Assembly (NCBI GenBank): GCA_937934355.1
Contig: CALGZY010000261.1
Span: forward strand, 1-32,689
Origin: an uncultured Collinsella sp.
Lineage (GTDB): Bacteria > Actinomycetota > Coriobacteriia > Coriobacteriales > Coriobacteriaceae
Length of the DNA: 32,689 nt
Reading direction: 5' to 3'
The translations under genes were made by a program, and so were the position numbers. The notes under the pieces were generated by a model that had not been told where the DNA came from, did no database searches, and saw only the letters and a list, made by a program, of their open reading frames with translations. How positions within the stretch are numbered: position 1 is the first letter of the stretch; each line of letters starts with the position of its first letter. Shown here one piece after another: positions 6,938-14,601 of the stretch.

Positions 6938-8086
6938 ATGCAACTAAATGCAGCTGATATAGCGCAAAAGAGAATTGACCTCGGCCTCACCCAAAAGGAG
7001 TTCGCCGCCGCCCTTGGTATGGGCTCGTCTGGCGAACGCACCGTTCGGCGCTGGGAGTCTGGGGATACTAGTCCAACGGCGGCTGAATGCGCCTTTATCG
7101 CATCGCTCGATGCGGGGGCTCCATTTGACCAAGGGGAGCGCAGCGACGCGCCTTTTACCTTCTGCGATCTCTTCGCGGGCATCGGCGGTATACGAATGCC
7201 GTTCCAGGAGCTTGGCGGTAGGTGCGTCTTCTCTTGCGAGTGGGATAAGTTCGCCCAGAAAACCTACCGGATGAACTATGGAGAGACCCCGGCGGGCGAC
7301 ATCCGTCAGGTCGTATCAAACGATATACCGGACTTCGATGTCCTGCTCGCAGGCTTTCCTTGTCAGCCATTCTCCCTTGCAGGCGTTTCGAAGAAGCAAT
7401 CTTTGGGGAGACCCACCGGCTTTGAGGATAAAACGCAGGGAACCCTCTTTTTCGAGGTCGCTCGCATCATACGCGACAAGCGCCCGAAGGCCTTCTTGCT
7501 TGAGAACGTTAAGAACCTTACGAGTCACGACGGCGGGAAGACCTTCAAGGTCATACGACAGACGCTTGAGGAGGACCTTGGATACCATATTTTCTGGAAA
7601 GTGCTTGATTCAAAAAACTGGACGTGCCAGCACAGGGAGCGCATCTACATCGTGGGGTTCAGGGAGGAAGTTCCCTTCTCGTGGGATGACCTTGAGGTGC
7701 CGGGACCGGGACATACGCTAGGGGAAATCCTCGAAGAGCAACCAAACGAACGCTACACCATTTCGGATAAGCTATGGGCCTATTTGCGCGCCTATCGCGA
7801 AAAGCATGAGGCGGCGGGCCACGGCTTTGGATACTCGATGGTCGGCCCAGAGGACACGACAAGGACGCTTTCCGCCCGGTACCACAAGGATGGCAGCGAG
7901 ATTCTGGTCGGGCAGGAAGGAAAAAACCCTCGTAAACTCACTCCCCGCGAATGCGCGCGCCTGCAAGGATTTCCCGATGAGTTCATCATCCCGGTGTCGG
8001 ATACTCAGGCATACAGGCAGTTCGGCAACTCCGTGACCGTGCCGGTCGTGCGCTCGGTCGCGAAGTTGATGATGGAGGTGTTCTAG
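6938..8086 (+). CDS. DNA (cytosine-5) methyltransferase with N-terminal helix-turn-helix, EcoRII/Dcm type
   Basis: A 382-residue modification enzyme. Residues 1-57 form an XRE-like helix-turn-helix (RIDLGLTQKEFAAALGM...RTVRRWESG). The catalytic part has all C5-methyltransferase motifs: I FCDLFAGIGG (75-84), IV GFPCQPFS with nucleophile Cys142, VI LLENV (187-191), VIII QHRERIYIVGF (231-241), and X FGNSVTVPVV near the C-terminus. It lies one base before an EcoRII-type endonuclease gene, so it protects host DNA by making 5-methylcytosine. CCWGG is the likely target by association with EcoRII, not proven. The HTH may let the protein repress its own promoter, as described for M.SsoII. ATG 6938 has only a weak ribosome site. 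Confidence 0.92.
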   Translation: MQLNAADIAQKRIDLGLTQKEFAAALGMGSSGERTVRRWESGDTSPTAAECAFIASLDAGAPFDQGERSDAPFTFCDLFAGIGGIRMPFQELGGRCVFSCEWDKFAQKTYRMNYGETPAGDIRQVVSNDIPDFDVLLAGFPCQPFSLAGVSKKQSLGRPTGFEDKTQGTLFFEVARIIRDKRPKAFLLENVKNLTSHDGGKTFKVIRQTLEEDLGYHIFWKVLDSKNWTCQHRERIYIVGFREEVPFSWDDLEVPGPGHTLGEILEEQPNERYTISDKLWAYLRAYREKHEAAGHGFGYSMVGPEDTTRTLSARYHKDGSEILVGQEGKNPRKLTPRECARLQGFPDEFIIPVSDTQAYRQFGNSVTVPVVRSVAKLMMEVF

Positions 8087-8087
8087 G

Positions 8088-9302
8088 ATGGACTATGGAG
8101 TACTTGGCGCGTATTTTGACGGTGCTGTCGCGAAAACCCTCGCGGGCGTTGACATCATGGGGGCCAATAAAAGCCACCAGCACGAATTCAACGGCGTGGG
8201 GCCTTTGCGCGCGCTTTTCGGAGACGATGACATAAAGGGGATGCGAACTACCTTCGCATATCTCGATGATGGTGCAGACCCTATATTCGACCATGGTTAT
8301 ACCACTTGGTACGACGCCCGCAGGAAGCATCCAACTAGAACTGAGTATAGGCTCTACTACAACGATAATGCTGCCATGGGCATGGCCCGTCCGGGCGACC
8401 TCATGGTTTTGGCCCTACACGAAGCCAAGGAGGTCGTAATCCTATTTGCCCGAGCGGGGAGTACGGCGGAATCTCAAGTTCGCTGGCTCTTCGCGCTCGA
8501 CGGGGTTGGCGAGAAGGGTTTTACGCCCTCTGCTCGGGAGGATACGCGCATCACGTCGATCGCCGCAAGGATTTTGGAGTCCATCGGCATCGAAGTTAGC
8601 ATGCCGATCGCAGCGGAGAACTTCCTCGACGGTATGATCGAGAAATTCGGCGAGTCCTTCCCCAAAGGGGCAGACTTCTCAGCCTACTCAGCTTCCACCC
8701 TTGGAAAGCTCGATTGGACGGGCGACCCGGATGGCTGCTTGGTCGCTTGTTACGAACGCGAAGAGATGCTGTTCCGCGTCTTCGAGCGGCATCTCTTGGA
8801 GCGCGACCTCGCGCCATACCTTGGCTCGGCGCTTGATGTTGATGGCGTGCTGCGCACCACTATGTCGGCCTTCCAGCGCCGCAAGTCCCGTGCGGGGACG
8901 GCGTTCGAGAATCAACTCTCGATGCTATTCGATGCTAGGGGCATACGCTACTCGGCGCAGAAATACACCGAGGGCAAATCAAAGCCGGATTTCATCTTTC
9001 CCTCTATTGACGATTACCACGACCCCAAGTTCCCTGTCGCTCGACTGACGATGCTCGGTGCCAAGACAACCATCAAGGAGCGTTGGCGTCAGGTGCTTGA
9101 TGAGGCTGACAGAATCGAGGACAAGCATCTTGTAACACTTGAGCCCGCCGTAAGTGAGGATTACACACGAGCTATGGCTAAGGACAGGCTCAGCCTCGTT
9201 GTGCCCTCATCGCTGTTCGAAACCTACACGCCCGCGCAAAGGGAATGGCTCATGAGCGTCAACGACTTCTGCAGGCTGGTAGAAGCCCGACAGCACGAGT
9301 AG
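8088..9302 (+). CDS. EcoRII-type type II restriction endonuclease
   Basis: A 404-residue protein, the same length as EcoRII as I recall it. The C-terminal half has the EcoRII catalytic pattern: KPDFIFP with Asp301, Tyr310 in DDYHDPKFP, and GAKTTIKERWRQ with Lys326, followed by DEADRIEDKHLVTL. From memory, the EcoRII catalytic residues are Asp299, Tyr308 and Lys324, so all three are shifted by exactly two. The N-terminal half would be the second DNA-binding (effector) domain of a type IIE enzyme, which needs two sites to cut. The expected target is CCWGG, by inference. It starts one base after the methyltransferase stop, with GGAGG at about 8074-8078, ensuring coupled expression. Confidence 0.88.
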   Translation: MDYGVLGAYFDGAVAKTLAGVDIMGANKSHQHEFNGVGPLRALFGDDDIKGMRTTFAYLDDGADPIFDHGYTTWYDARRKHPTRTEYRLYYNDNAAMGMARPGDLMVLALHEAKEVVILFARAGSTAESQVRWLFALDGVGEKGFTPSAREDTRITSIAARILESIGIEVSMPIAAENFLDGMIEKFGESFPKGADFSAYSASTLGKLDWTGDPDGCLVACYEREEMLFRVFERHLLERDLAPYLGSALDVDGVLRTTMSAFQRRKSRAGTAFENQLSMLFDARGIRYSAQKYTEGKSKPDFIFPSIDDYHDPKFPVARLTMLGAKTTIKERWRQVLDEADRIEDKHLVTLEPAVSEDYTRAMAKDRLSLVVPSSLFETYTPAQREWLMSVNDFCRLVEARQHE

Positions 9303-9330
9303 AACCACGAGACGTTTTTTAGAAATGAGG

Positions 9331-9364
9331 CCGGAGACCAGTTGAGTCTCCGGTCTTCTTTTTT
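9331..9364 (+). terminator. terminator of the restriction-modification operon
   Basis: CCGGAGAC (9331-9338) pairs with GTCTCCGG (9346-9353) around a 7-base loop, followed by TCTTCTTTTTT. It lies about 30 bases after the endonuclease stop and marks the probable edge of the inserted R-M cassette. Confidence 0.8.
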
Positions 9365-9369
9365 CACTC

Positions 9370-9539
9370 GCAACAGATTCGTCGATCACGAGGTGGGATT
9401 TGTATTTGGACTGCGCAAACTCTTGGGCAAGGGTGCTTTTTCCAACGCGGCGGGCCCCCTCGAGCATGATGGCTCGGGATCCATTGCTCGCTTTCCAATC
9501 GAGGAGTTTATTGTAGGCCGTACGTCTGAATACTGACAT
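9370..9539 (-). pseudogene. 5' stump of an AAA/DUF4143-type ATPase gene
   Basis: The minus strand from ATG 9539 encodes MSVFRRTAYNKLLDWK..., then the Walker A motif LEGARRVGKST and AQEFAQSKYKSHLVID. This is the usual N-terminus of the large ATP-binding proteins with a C-terminal DUF4143 domain. Family resemblance stops after about 55 residues, exactly where the terminator of the R-M operon begins; the remaining several hundred residues are missing. The gene was therefore probably cut off when the R-M cassette arrived, or by a deletion. The break point is approximate. Confidence 0.7.
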
Positions 9540-9562
9540 GATTGCCCAATCTAGCTGCTGTA

Positions 9563-9647
9563 TACACGGAATGGGAAGTGTGGTTACCTGATTCAATACA
9601 CGAAATGGGAAGTATATACAGGCCCTTTTCTACACGAAATGGGAAGT
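9563..9647. repeat. three 17-bp direct repeats at exact 34-bp spacing
   Basis: TACACGAAATGGGAAGT occurs at 9597-9613 and 9631-9647, and with one change (G for A) at 9563-9579. The start-to-start distance is 34 bp both times, with unrelated 17-bp spacers. They lie just upstream of the ATPase stump, on its promoter side, so they may be binding sites for a protein that controls or recognises that gene. No Cas genes are present and the units are too short for a CRISPR array. Confidence 0.8.
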
Positions 9648-9788
9648 GCGGGTACCGCTGGAGCTTGTTGGGATAGATGGAGCGCATGTGTTGCGTCGCT
9701 CAGGTATGCTCATATGTGCCTAGAGTTTCACATGCCGAGAAAGGTTGATGGCTGCCATATCCACATACCAAAACACGGAGCGCTCAGC

Positions 9789-9813
9789 GCCGTCGACACC
9801 CGCGTCACCAATT
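9789..9813 (+). repeat. partial third copy of the island repeat
   Basis: These 25 bases are identical to 6746-6770, the distal part of the left repeat, and lie 18 bases before the right full copy. This suggests that units were stacked here in an earlier arrangement. The stretch 9648-9788 just before it contains no recognisable gene. Confidence 0.7.
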
Positions 9814-9831
9814 TCCCCGCGGGGGGGAGTT

Positions 9832-9949
9832 TTCGAATCCGCCCGGGGGCACCAGGGAATATGACGGCGTCGCGTGAGCGGCGCCGTTTTTGGTTAGTGG
9901 GGGCCGACGGCAGATTCGGGCCGTCGACGCTCGCGTCACCAATCGCGTC
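9832..9949 (+). repeat. right direct repeat of the island (attR-like)
   Basis: It is 109/118 identical to 6658-6775, including the tRNA T loop, 3' acceptor and CCA. No 5' tRNA half precedes it, so this is only a tRNA remnant. Copy differences are scattered substitutions, so the duplication is not very recent. From here to the next gene (9950-10323) the DNA becomes AT-rich and holds candidate regulatory repeats. Confidence 0.8.
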
Positions 9950-10134
9950 ATTCGAATCGGCGCTGGGAATTCAGTGCTTTTCCTCATGCAAGTATCTTCC
10001 ATCTTGCGTCGCCGTCAGCCGTGAGCGGTCGATTTTTACCGATAAACGGCAAATTAATTCAGAAAAAATCAGGTAATTTCAAGAATGGTCAAACTTGATT
10101 AACAGCAAAACCACAAGGTAGATGGCTTTATACG

Positions 10135-10178
10135 GTGAAAAACTCTGACACAATGAGAAAAAGAGTGAAAAATACTGA
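10135..10178. promoter_or_regulatory. tandem operator-like repeat upstream of the sugar locus
   Basis: GTGAAAAACTCTGA (10135-10148) and GTGAAAAATACTGA (10165-10178) share 12 of 14 bases, 30 bp apart, or about three helical turns. They lie about 150 bases before the first gene of a locus that also encodes a DeoR-family regulator. DeoR proteins often bind tandem direct repeats, so these are candidate sites. No clear -35/-10 pair was found. Confidence 0.4.
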
Positions 10179-10323
10179 TTGAAAATGAACTTATGTGGCA
10201 GTAATCTACATGTCACAGGGTAAGCCCCGGCGCGCAGGCGGCGGCCCTTATCGAATTACGGATATAGATCAGGTGCTCGAACGGGCAGAAACGATCAAGG
10301 ACGAAGGTAAAGGACGTAGAAGC

Positions 10324-11262
10324 ATGAAGCTTGCAACTCGTATCAACTCCTATTTTCGCGATGGCGACAAGAATCTTGATCGCGTGTTCGCGGAGTTCCA
10401 GAGCGTGGGCCTCACGCACGTCGACCTCAACTACCCCGAGCACTGCACAGGTGTCACGGCTGAGGACATGGCCGCCAAGCTCGCAGCTCACGACCTGCAG
10501 CTGAACGGCTGCGCGCTGCGCTTCCGCAACGCCTTCCTCAACGGTGACCTGGGCAATGCCGATGATGCCCTTGCCGCGGAAGCCCTTGAGCTCTGCTACG
10601 AGGCGTGCGACTACTGCCGCACTGCCGGTGGCAACACGGTGACCATCTGGCTCGGCCACGACGGCTTTGACTACAGCTTCCAGATCGCCTACGCTCGCGT
10701 CTTCGACCAGCTCGTAGCCGCATTCCAGAAGGTTTGCGACTACGCGCCCGACCTCAAGATCTCGATTGAGTACAAACCCTACGAGGAGCGCGCGTACGCG
10801 TTCATCGACTCCATGGGTATGACCGGCATGATTCTCAACGCTGCAGACCGCCCGAACCTGGGCGTCACGCTGGATTACTGCCACATGCTCATGAAGCACG
10901 AGAACCCTGCCATGGCCGCCGACCTGTTCGGCCGCGAGGGCAAGCTCTACGGCATTCACCTAAACGACGGCAACGGTCGCTTCGACGATGGCCTTATGAT
11001 TGGTACGTCCACGCCGGTGAAGACCCTCGAGTTCCTCTACTACGTGAAGAAGCACGGTTACGACAGCGCAATCTACTTCGACACGTTCCCGGTCATCGAG
11101 CCCGCTGCCGGCGAGGCTGCACAGAACGACCAGATGATCCATCTGCTCAACGACGCCATCGAGGCCGTAAGCATGGAGAAGATCCAATCCGTTATCGATG
11201 CAAACGACGCGATTAAGGCAGCCGAGCTTGTCCGCGAGCTCTTCTGCGCAATGGGGAGGTAA
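10324..11262 (+). CDS. sugar phosphate isomerase/epimerase (AP-endonuclease-2 TIM barrel)
   Basis: A 312-residue protein of the xylose-isomerase-like TIM-barrel family. It begins MKLATRINSYF. The metal-site strands can be followed as ISIEYKP (Glu), GVTLDYCHM (Asp/His), and YGIHLNDGNGRFDDG (His/Asp); the last strand has IYFDTFP, with Asp where many relatives have Glu. An upstream in-frame GTG at 10195 exists, but the residues before 10324 do not look like the barrel, so ATG 10324 is chosen. The ribosome site is modest. It ends three bases before the PTS IIBC gene and shares its operon. Its substrate is probably a ketose or ketose phosphate brought in by that PTS; the exact reaction is unknown. 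Confidence 0.82.
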   Translation: MKLATRINSYFRDGDKNLDRVFAEFQSVGLTHVDLNYPEHCTGVTAEDMAAKLAAHDLQLNGCALRFRNAFLNGDLGNADDALAAEALELCYEACDYCRTAGGNTVTIWLGHDGFDYSFQIAYARVFDQLVAAFQKVCDYAPDLKISIEYKPYEERAYAFIDSMGMTGMILNAADRPNLGVTLDYCHMLMKHENPAMAADLFGREGKLYGIHLNDGNGRFDDGLMIGTSTPVKTLEFLYYVKKHGYDSAIYFDTFPVIEPAAGEAAQNDQMIHLLNDAIEAVSMEKIQSVIDANDAIKAAELVRELFCAMGR

Positions 11263-11265
11263 CCA

Positions 11266-12642
11266 ATGAAACGCGACTGGAACGCGATGGCTCAGGGGAT
11301 TCTGGACGCCGTCGGTGGTCCCGAGAACATCTCGGGCATGACGCACTGCGCGACGCGCCTGCGCCTCAATCTCAAAGACGACGCGGCTTGCGACGACGCT
11401 GCGGTCAAGGAAGTCGAAGGCGTTGTGAACACGCTGAACAAGGCCGGTCAGTACCAGGTTCTCATCGGCACTGAGGTCCCGAAGCTGTACGAGAAGTTTG
11501 AGCCGCTGGTCAAGGGTTCGGGCGTGGAAATCTCCGCTGCTACCAAGGACGAGGGCGAGAGCATCGTCAGCCAAGTCTTCTCCGCGATCTCCGGCATCTT
11601 TGCCCCGCTGCTGCCCGCCATGGCCGGCTCCGGTATCCTGCGCGGCTTCGTTATCCTGGCCGCCCAGCTCGGCATCATCGCTGAGGGCACGGGTACCTAC
11701 ACCATCCTGTACACCCTGGCCATGAGCGTGTTCTACTTCCTGCCCGTGCTGCTCGGCTTCTCCGCCGGCAAGCGCTTCGGCGCGAGCCCGTACCTGTCGG
11801 CGCTGCTCGGCGCGTGCCTGCTCTACCCGGACTTCATCGCCCTCATGGGCGACGCGGGCAACGGCGCCATGACGGACTTCTTCGGCATCCCCGTGGTTCT
11901 CATGAACTACAACTCCACGGTTATCCCTGCCATCTTGTCTGTCTGGGTCTACTCGTACCTGTACAAGTGGCTCGATGAGCACGTTTCCGAGATGCTCAAG
12001 CTCGTCGTGCTGCCCGCCATCTCCCTGATCGTTATGGTTCCGCTCACCATGCTCGTCATCGGTCCCCTGGGCGTCTACGCTGGTGAGGCCATCGCCTTCG
12101 TGGTCAACTGGCTGATCGAGCGCAGCTCCGTGTTCGCCGGCGTGCTGGTTGGCGGCGGCTGGTCCGTGCTGGTGTCCATGGGCATCCACTGGGCCGTGAA
12201 CCCCATCATGATCAACAACATCGCTCAGAACGACTTCGACTACATCTGCCCCTTCACCTTCGCCTGCAACTTCGCCATTATCGGCTGCGCCTTCGGCGTG
12301 TTCCTCAAGGCCCGCGACCAGAAGCTCAAGAGCTTCGCGATGACCGGTGTCGTATCGATCGCCCTGTCCGCCATCATCGAGCCCACGCTGTTCGGTATGC
12401 TCGTGAAGAACAAGAAGGTCTGGCTTGCGCAGATCATCGGCGGTGCCGTCGGCGGCGCGTTCCTCGGTATCATGAAGGTCGTCACCACTGCGTTCACCTT
12501 CGGTTCCGTCACTACGTTTCCGGCTTTCGTGAGTTCCGACCCCATGAACTTCGCTTGGGCTATGGTCGGCATGCTCATTTCCGCCGTCGTGGCCGGTGTT
12601 CTTGCCTTCGCCTTCACCGGCAAGGAGGATCAGCTCGCCTAA
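11266..12642 (+). CDS. PTS EIIBC, glucose/beta-glucoside superfamily
   Basis: A 458-residue membrane protein. The N-terminal IIB domain (1 to about 80) has the phosphocysteine Cys28 in GMTHCATRLRL. The IIC domain (from about residue 100) has around ten hydrophobic segments. It carries the GSGILRGF motif early and IIEPTLFG near residue 367, the Glu of which is typical of the sugar site in this superfamily. There is no IIA domain, so it must borrow a Crr-type IIA encoded elsewhere. GGGGAGG (11253-11259) precedes ATG 11266. Proteins of this group import beta-glucosides, sucrose, trehalose or allose. Neighbouring epimerase genes point to an unusual hexose. Confidence 0.9.
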   Translation: MKRDWNAMAQGILDAVGGPENISGMTHCATRLRLNLKDDAACDDAAVKEVEGVVNTLNKAGQYQVLIGTEVPKLYEKFEPLVKGSGVEISAATKDEGESIVSQVFSAISGIFAPLLPAMAGSGILRGFVILAAQLGIIAEGTGTYTILYTLAMSVFYFLPVLLGFSAGKRFGASPYLSALLGACLLYPDFIALMGDAGNGAMTDFFGIPVVLMNYNSTVIPAILSVWVYSYLYKWLDEHVSEMLKLVVLPAISLIVMVPLTMLVIGPLGVYAGEAIAFVVNWLIERSSVFAGVLVGGGWSVLVSMGIHWAVNPIMINNIAQNDFDYICPFTFACNFAIIGCAFGVFLKARDQKLKSFAMTGVVSIALSAIIEPTLFGMLVKNKKVWLAQIIGGAVGGAFLGIMKVVTTAFTFGSVTTFPAFVSSDPMNFAWAMVGMLISAVVAGVLAFAFTGKEDQLA

Positions 12643-12719
12643 GAGCCCCGGATGCGCCGCCTCTCCTAGGGTCGTTCTCTTCGCTTGAAGAGCGTCGCGC
12701 TTACGCGAGGTGTGTCAAC

Positions 12720-12740
12720 CTCGTTCAAATTGTGAACGAG
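12720..12740. promoter_or_regulatory. palindrome before the deoR gene
   Basis: CTCGTTCA and TGAACGAG form a perfect 8-bp inverted repeat around AATTG. It lies 126 bases before the chosen deoR start. A second small hairpin (CTCTTC/GAAGAG, 12677-12692) is nearer to the IIBC stop. The palindrome could be a regulator site or the base of an RNA hairpin. Confidence 0.35.
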
Positions 12741-12866
12741 AGGGTAGGTCAATCGATTAAGCGGTCGTCATCGCAACAGGTGGCGGCCGCTATTCTGCTT
12801 GTGCGTTACACTTTTCGAAAAGAAATGAACGAGCGTGAAGCAGAGTGGTTTGGAGAGGTTCCCAAT

Positions 12867-13610
12867 ATGATTCCGTATGAGCGCCAGGAGCGAATTGTAG
12901 AGTGCCTGCAGAAGTCGGGCCTCGCGAGGATTTCCGAGCTGCAGGAGGAGCTGCCGGGCGTCTCTATTTCGACGCTACGTCGCGACCTCAAGGAGCTGGA
13001 GGCGCTTGGCAAGGTTGAGCATCTTTCGGGCGGCGCGGTGAGGCTCCTCTCGGCTGTCCACGAGGTGAGTATCTCGACGCGTTCGGGCCTACACGGGAGT
13101 GAGAAGGAACAGATTGCCCAAGTCGCCTTGCGTTTTGTTGAGGACGGGGACACGCTCTACTTGGACTCGGGTTCCACCTGCACGGCGCTGCTGCGTCTGC
13201 TGCTCGACCGCGACGTGACAATTTACACGACGGATGCCTCGGCGTGCCTGATTAAGAGCGAGACGCGCGCCCAGCTCATCGTGGTGGGTGGCGAGTTCAA
13301 CTATGTGAACTCCTCGTTCTGCGGTTCTATGACCGAATCGATCCTGCGCGATCTGTACTTCGATAAGGCGTTTATCGGGACCAACGCGATTGACGAGGAC
13401 CGCGGCGTCATGACGCCCTCCTACGTTGAGGCGGCGAAGAAGCGCATCGTGCGCGAGAATTCGAATAAGGCGTACGTGCTGTGCGACAGCTCGAAGTTCC
13501 ATCAGTTCTCGAATGTTCGCGCGTTTGGGTTCGATGGTGTGTCGATTATCGCGGAGTCCTATGACGAGAAGATCGCCCAGTGCGCGCGCCTGATCACGCC
13601 TGGAGCGTAG
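12867..13610 (+). CDS. DeoR/GlpR-family transcriptional regulator
   Basis: A 247-residue regulator of normal family length. The N-terminal winged helix-turn-helix reads RQERIVECLQKSGLARISELQEEL...STLRRDLKELEALGKVEHLSGGA, the standard DeoR signature. The C-terminal sugar-phosphate sensor has GDTLYLDSGST, YTTDASACL, VVGGEFN, and the FIGTNAIDEDRGVMTPSYVEAAKKR stretch. GGAGAGG (12852-12858) supports ATG 12867; an ATG at 12825 lacks a site. It lies 224 bases after IIBC, so it may have its own promoter. It probably senses a phosphorylated intermediate of the local sugar pathway. Confidence 0.9.
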   Translation: MIPYERQERIVECLQKSGLARISELQEELPGVSISTLRRDLKELEALGKVEHLSGGAVRLLSAVHEVSISTRSGLHGSEKEQIAQVALRFVEDGDTLYLDSGSTCTALLRLLLDRDVTIYTTDASACLIKSETRAQLIVVGGEFNYVNSSFCGSMTESILRDLYFDKAFIGTNAIDEDRGVMTPSYVEAAKKRIVRENSNKAYVLCDSSKFHQFSNVRAFGFDGVSIIAESYDEKIAQCARLITPGA

Positions 13611-13784
13611 GGGGTCCGGGCTCAGGTCTGCGGATTGCGGCCCCTGGCTGCTGCTGTCCGCGTAGCGGGATTTCTTCCTAGGGAATACGACAGCGTTTCG
13701 TGGTGCGGGCTCCTGCATGATACCAGCTAGATAGGCAAATATGGCAACGTTGTGAATCTGGAAAAGCCTGCAGGTTAACAACGT

Positions 13785-13865
13785 GGTTAAACGATTAATC
13801 AGCCAGACTGTAGATAAAGGTTAAACGATTAATTACCACCGAGTAGATAATCACCGAGCAGATAA
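13785..13865 (+). promoter_or_regulatory. twin LacI-type operators and promoter of the epimerase-rpiB operon
   Basis: GGTTAAACGATTAAT occurs twice, at 13785-13799 and 13819-13833, 34 bp apart. Its TTAA-N4-TTAA core with a central CG resembles LacI-family operators. The second copy overlaps a possible -35 (TTAAAC, 13821-13826), which is 17 bases from TAGATA (13844-13849). TAGATAA-like repeats follow (13838-13850 and 13853-13865, ACCGAGYAGATAA). A matching TTAA-N4-TTAA palindrome precedes the lacI gene at 17664, so the two are probably bound by the same repressor. The stretch 13611-13784 shows only a weak CCGC/GCGG hairpin. Confidence 0.6.
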
Positions 13866-13875
13866 GGAGTTCACT

Positions 13876-14529
13876 ATGCTGCTCTGCCCCAGTCTCATGT
13901 GCGCCGACTACGGCAATCTGCGTGCGACCGTCGAGGATCTCGACGCCGCCGGCATCGACATCTTCCATTGCGACGTGATGGACGGCAGTTTCGTTCCCAA
14001 TTTCGCCATGGGTCTCGAAGACATCAAGGCCGTGCGAGCTGCCACCAACAAGCTCGTCGACGTGCACCTTATGGTCGAGAATCCTGCCAGCAAGGTTGAA
14101 CTTTTCACCTCCGCCGGCGCGGACATCATCTATATCCATCCGGAGTCCGAGCGTTACGTGGTCAAGACACTCGCCGCGATTAAGTCCCTCGGCAAGAGCG
14201 CCGGTATCGCCGTGAACCCCGACACCTCTATCTCCGAGATCGAGGAGATGTTGAACCTCTGCGATTACGTGATGGTCATGACGGTGAATCCGGGTTTTGC
14301 CGGTCAGAGCTTTATCGAGTTCACGAACGACAAGGTGCGTCGCCTTGCCGCGCTGAAGGAGCGCTTTGGCTTCAAGCTCATGATCGACGGCGCCTGCTCG
14401 CCCGAGCGCGTGCGCGACCTGTCCGCCATTGGCGCGGACGGATTTATCCTGGGCACCAGTGCGCTGTTTGGCAAGGACGCTGGTTACGAGGAGTGTCTGC
14501 GCCGTTTGCGCGCCGGCGAGGTGTATTAG
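13876..14529 (+). CDS. ribulose-phosphate 3-epimerase family, D-allulose-6-phosphate 3-epimerase-like
   Basis: A 217-residue TIM barrel of the Rpe family. Motifs: CPSLMCADYG, DVMDGSFVPN, DVHLMVENP, IYIHPESE, VNPDTSI, VMTVNPGFAGQSF, MIDGACS, and GTSALF. PSLMC, the HPE motif, VMTV-PGFAGQ and DGAC (where Rpe has VDGG) resemble E. coli AlsE, which turns D-allulose 6-phosphate into fructose 6-phosphate, more than housekeeping Rpe. TAAGGAG precedes ATG 13876. It is followed by rpiB, whose product can interconvert allose and allulose 6-phosphates. Ribulose-5-phosphate epimerase activity cannot be ruled out. Confidence 0.85.
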   Translation: MLLCPSLMCADYGNLRATVEDLDAAGIDIFHCDVMDGSFVPNFAMGLEDIKAVRAATNKLVDVHLMVENPASKVELFTSAGADIIYIHPESERYVVKTLAAIKSLGKSAGIAVNPDTSISEIEEMLNLCDYVMVMTVNPGFAGQSFIEFTNDKVRRLAALKERFGFKLMIDGACSPERVRDLSAIGADGFILGTSALFGKDAGYEECLRRLRAGEVY

Positions 14530-14601
14530 AAGCGGAACGGCGAATTAGGACGGATTGAGCGCGCGGCATGCGCGAATGGTTCTTATGGAAAGGGGTCTCT
14601 T

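Noticed and set aside
9563..9647. Repeat-spacer pattern that might be a CRISPR array
   Set aside because: Units and spacers of 17 bases are too short, there are only three copies, and no cas genes are present.
9639..10076. A 145-codon plus-strand ORF across the right island repeat
   Set aside because: It runs through the tRNA remnant and terminator copy, has no ribosome site, and has no protein-like composition.
10960..12189. A 409-codon minus-strand open frame opposite PTS IIBC
   Set aside because: It is antisense to a well-recognised membrane protein, low in complexity, and has no ribosome site.
12555..12866. N-terminal extension of the DeoR regulator by up to 104 residues
   Set aside because: It would overlap the end of the IIBC gene, its composition is Arg-rich and unlike the family, and a good ribosome site supports ATG 12867.
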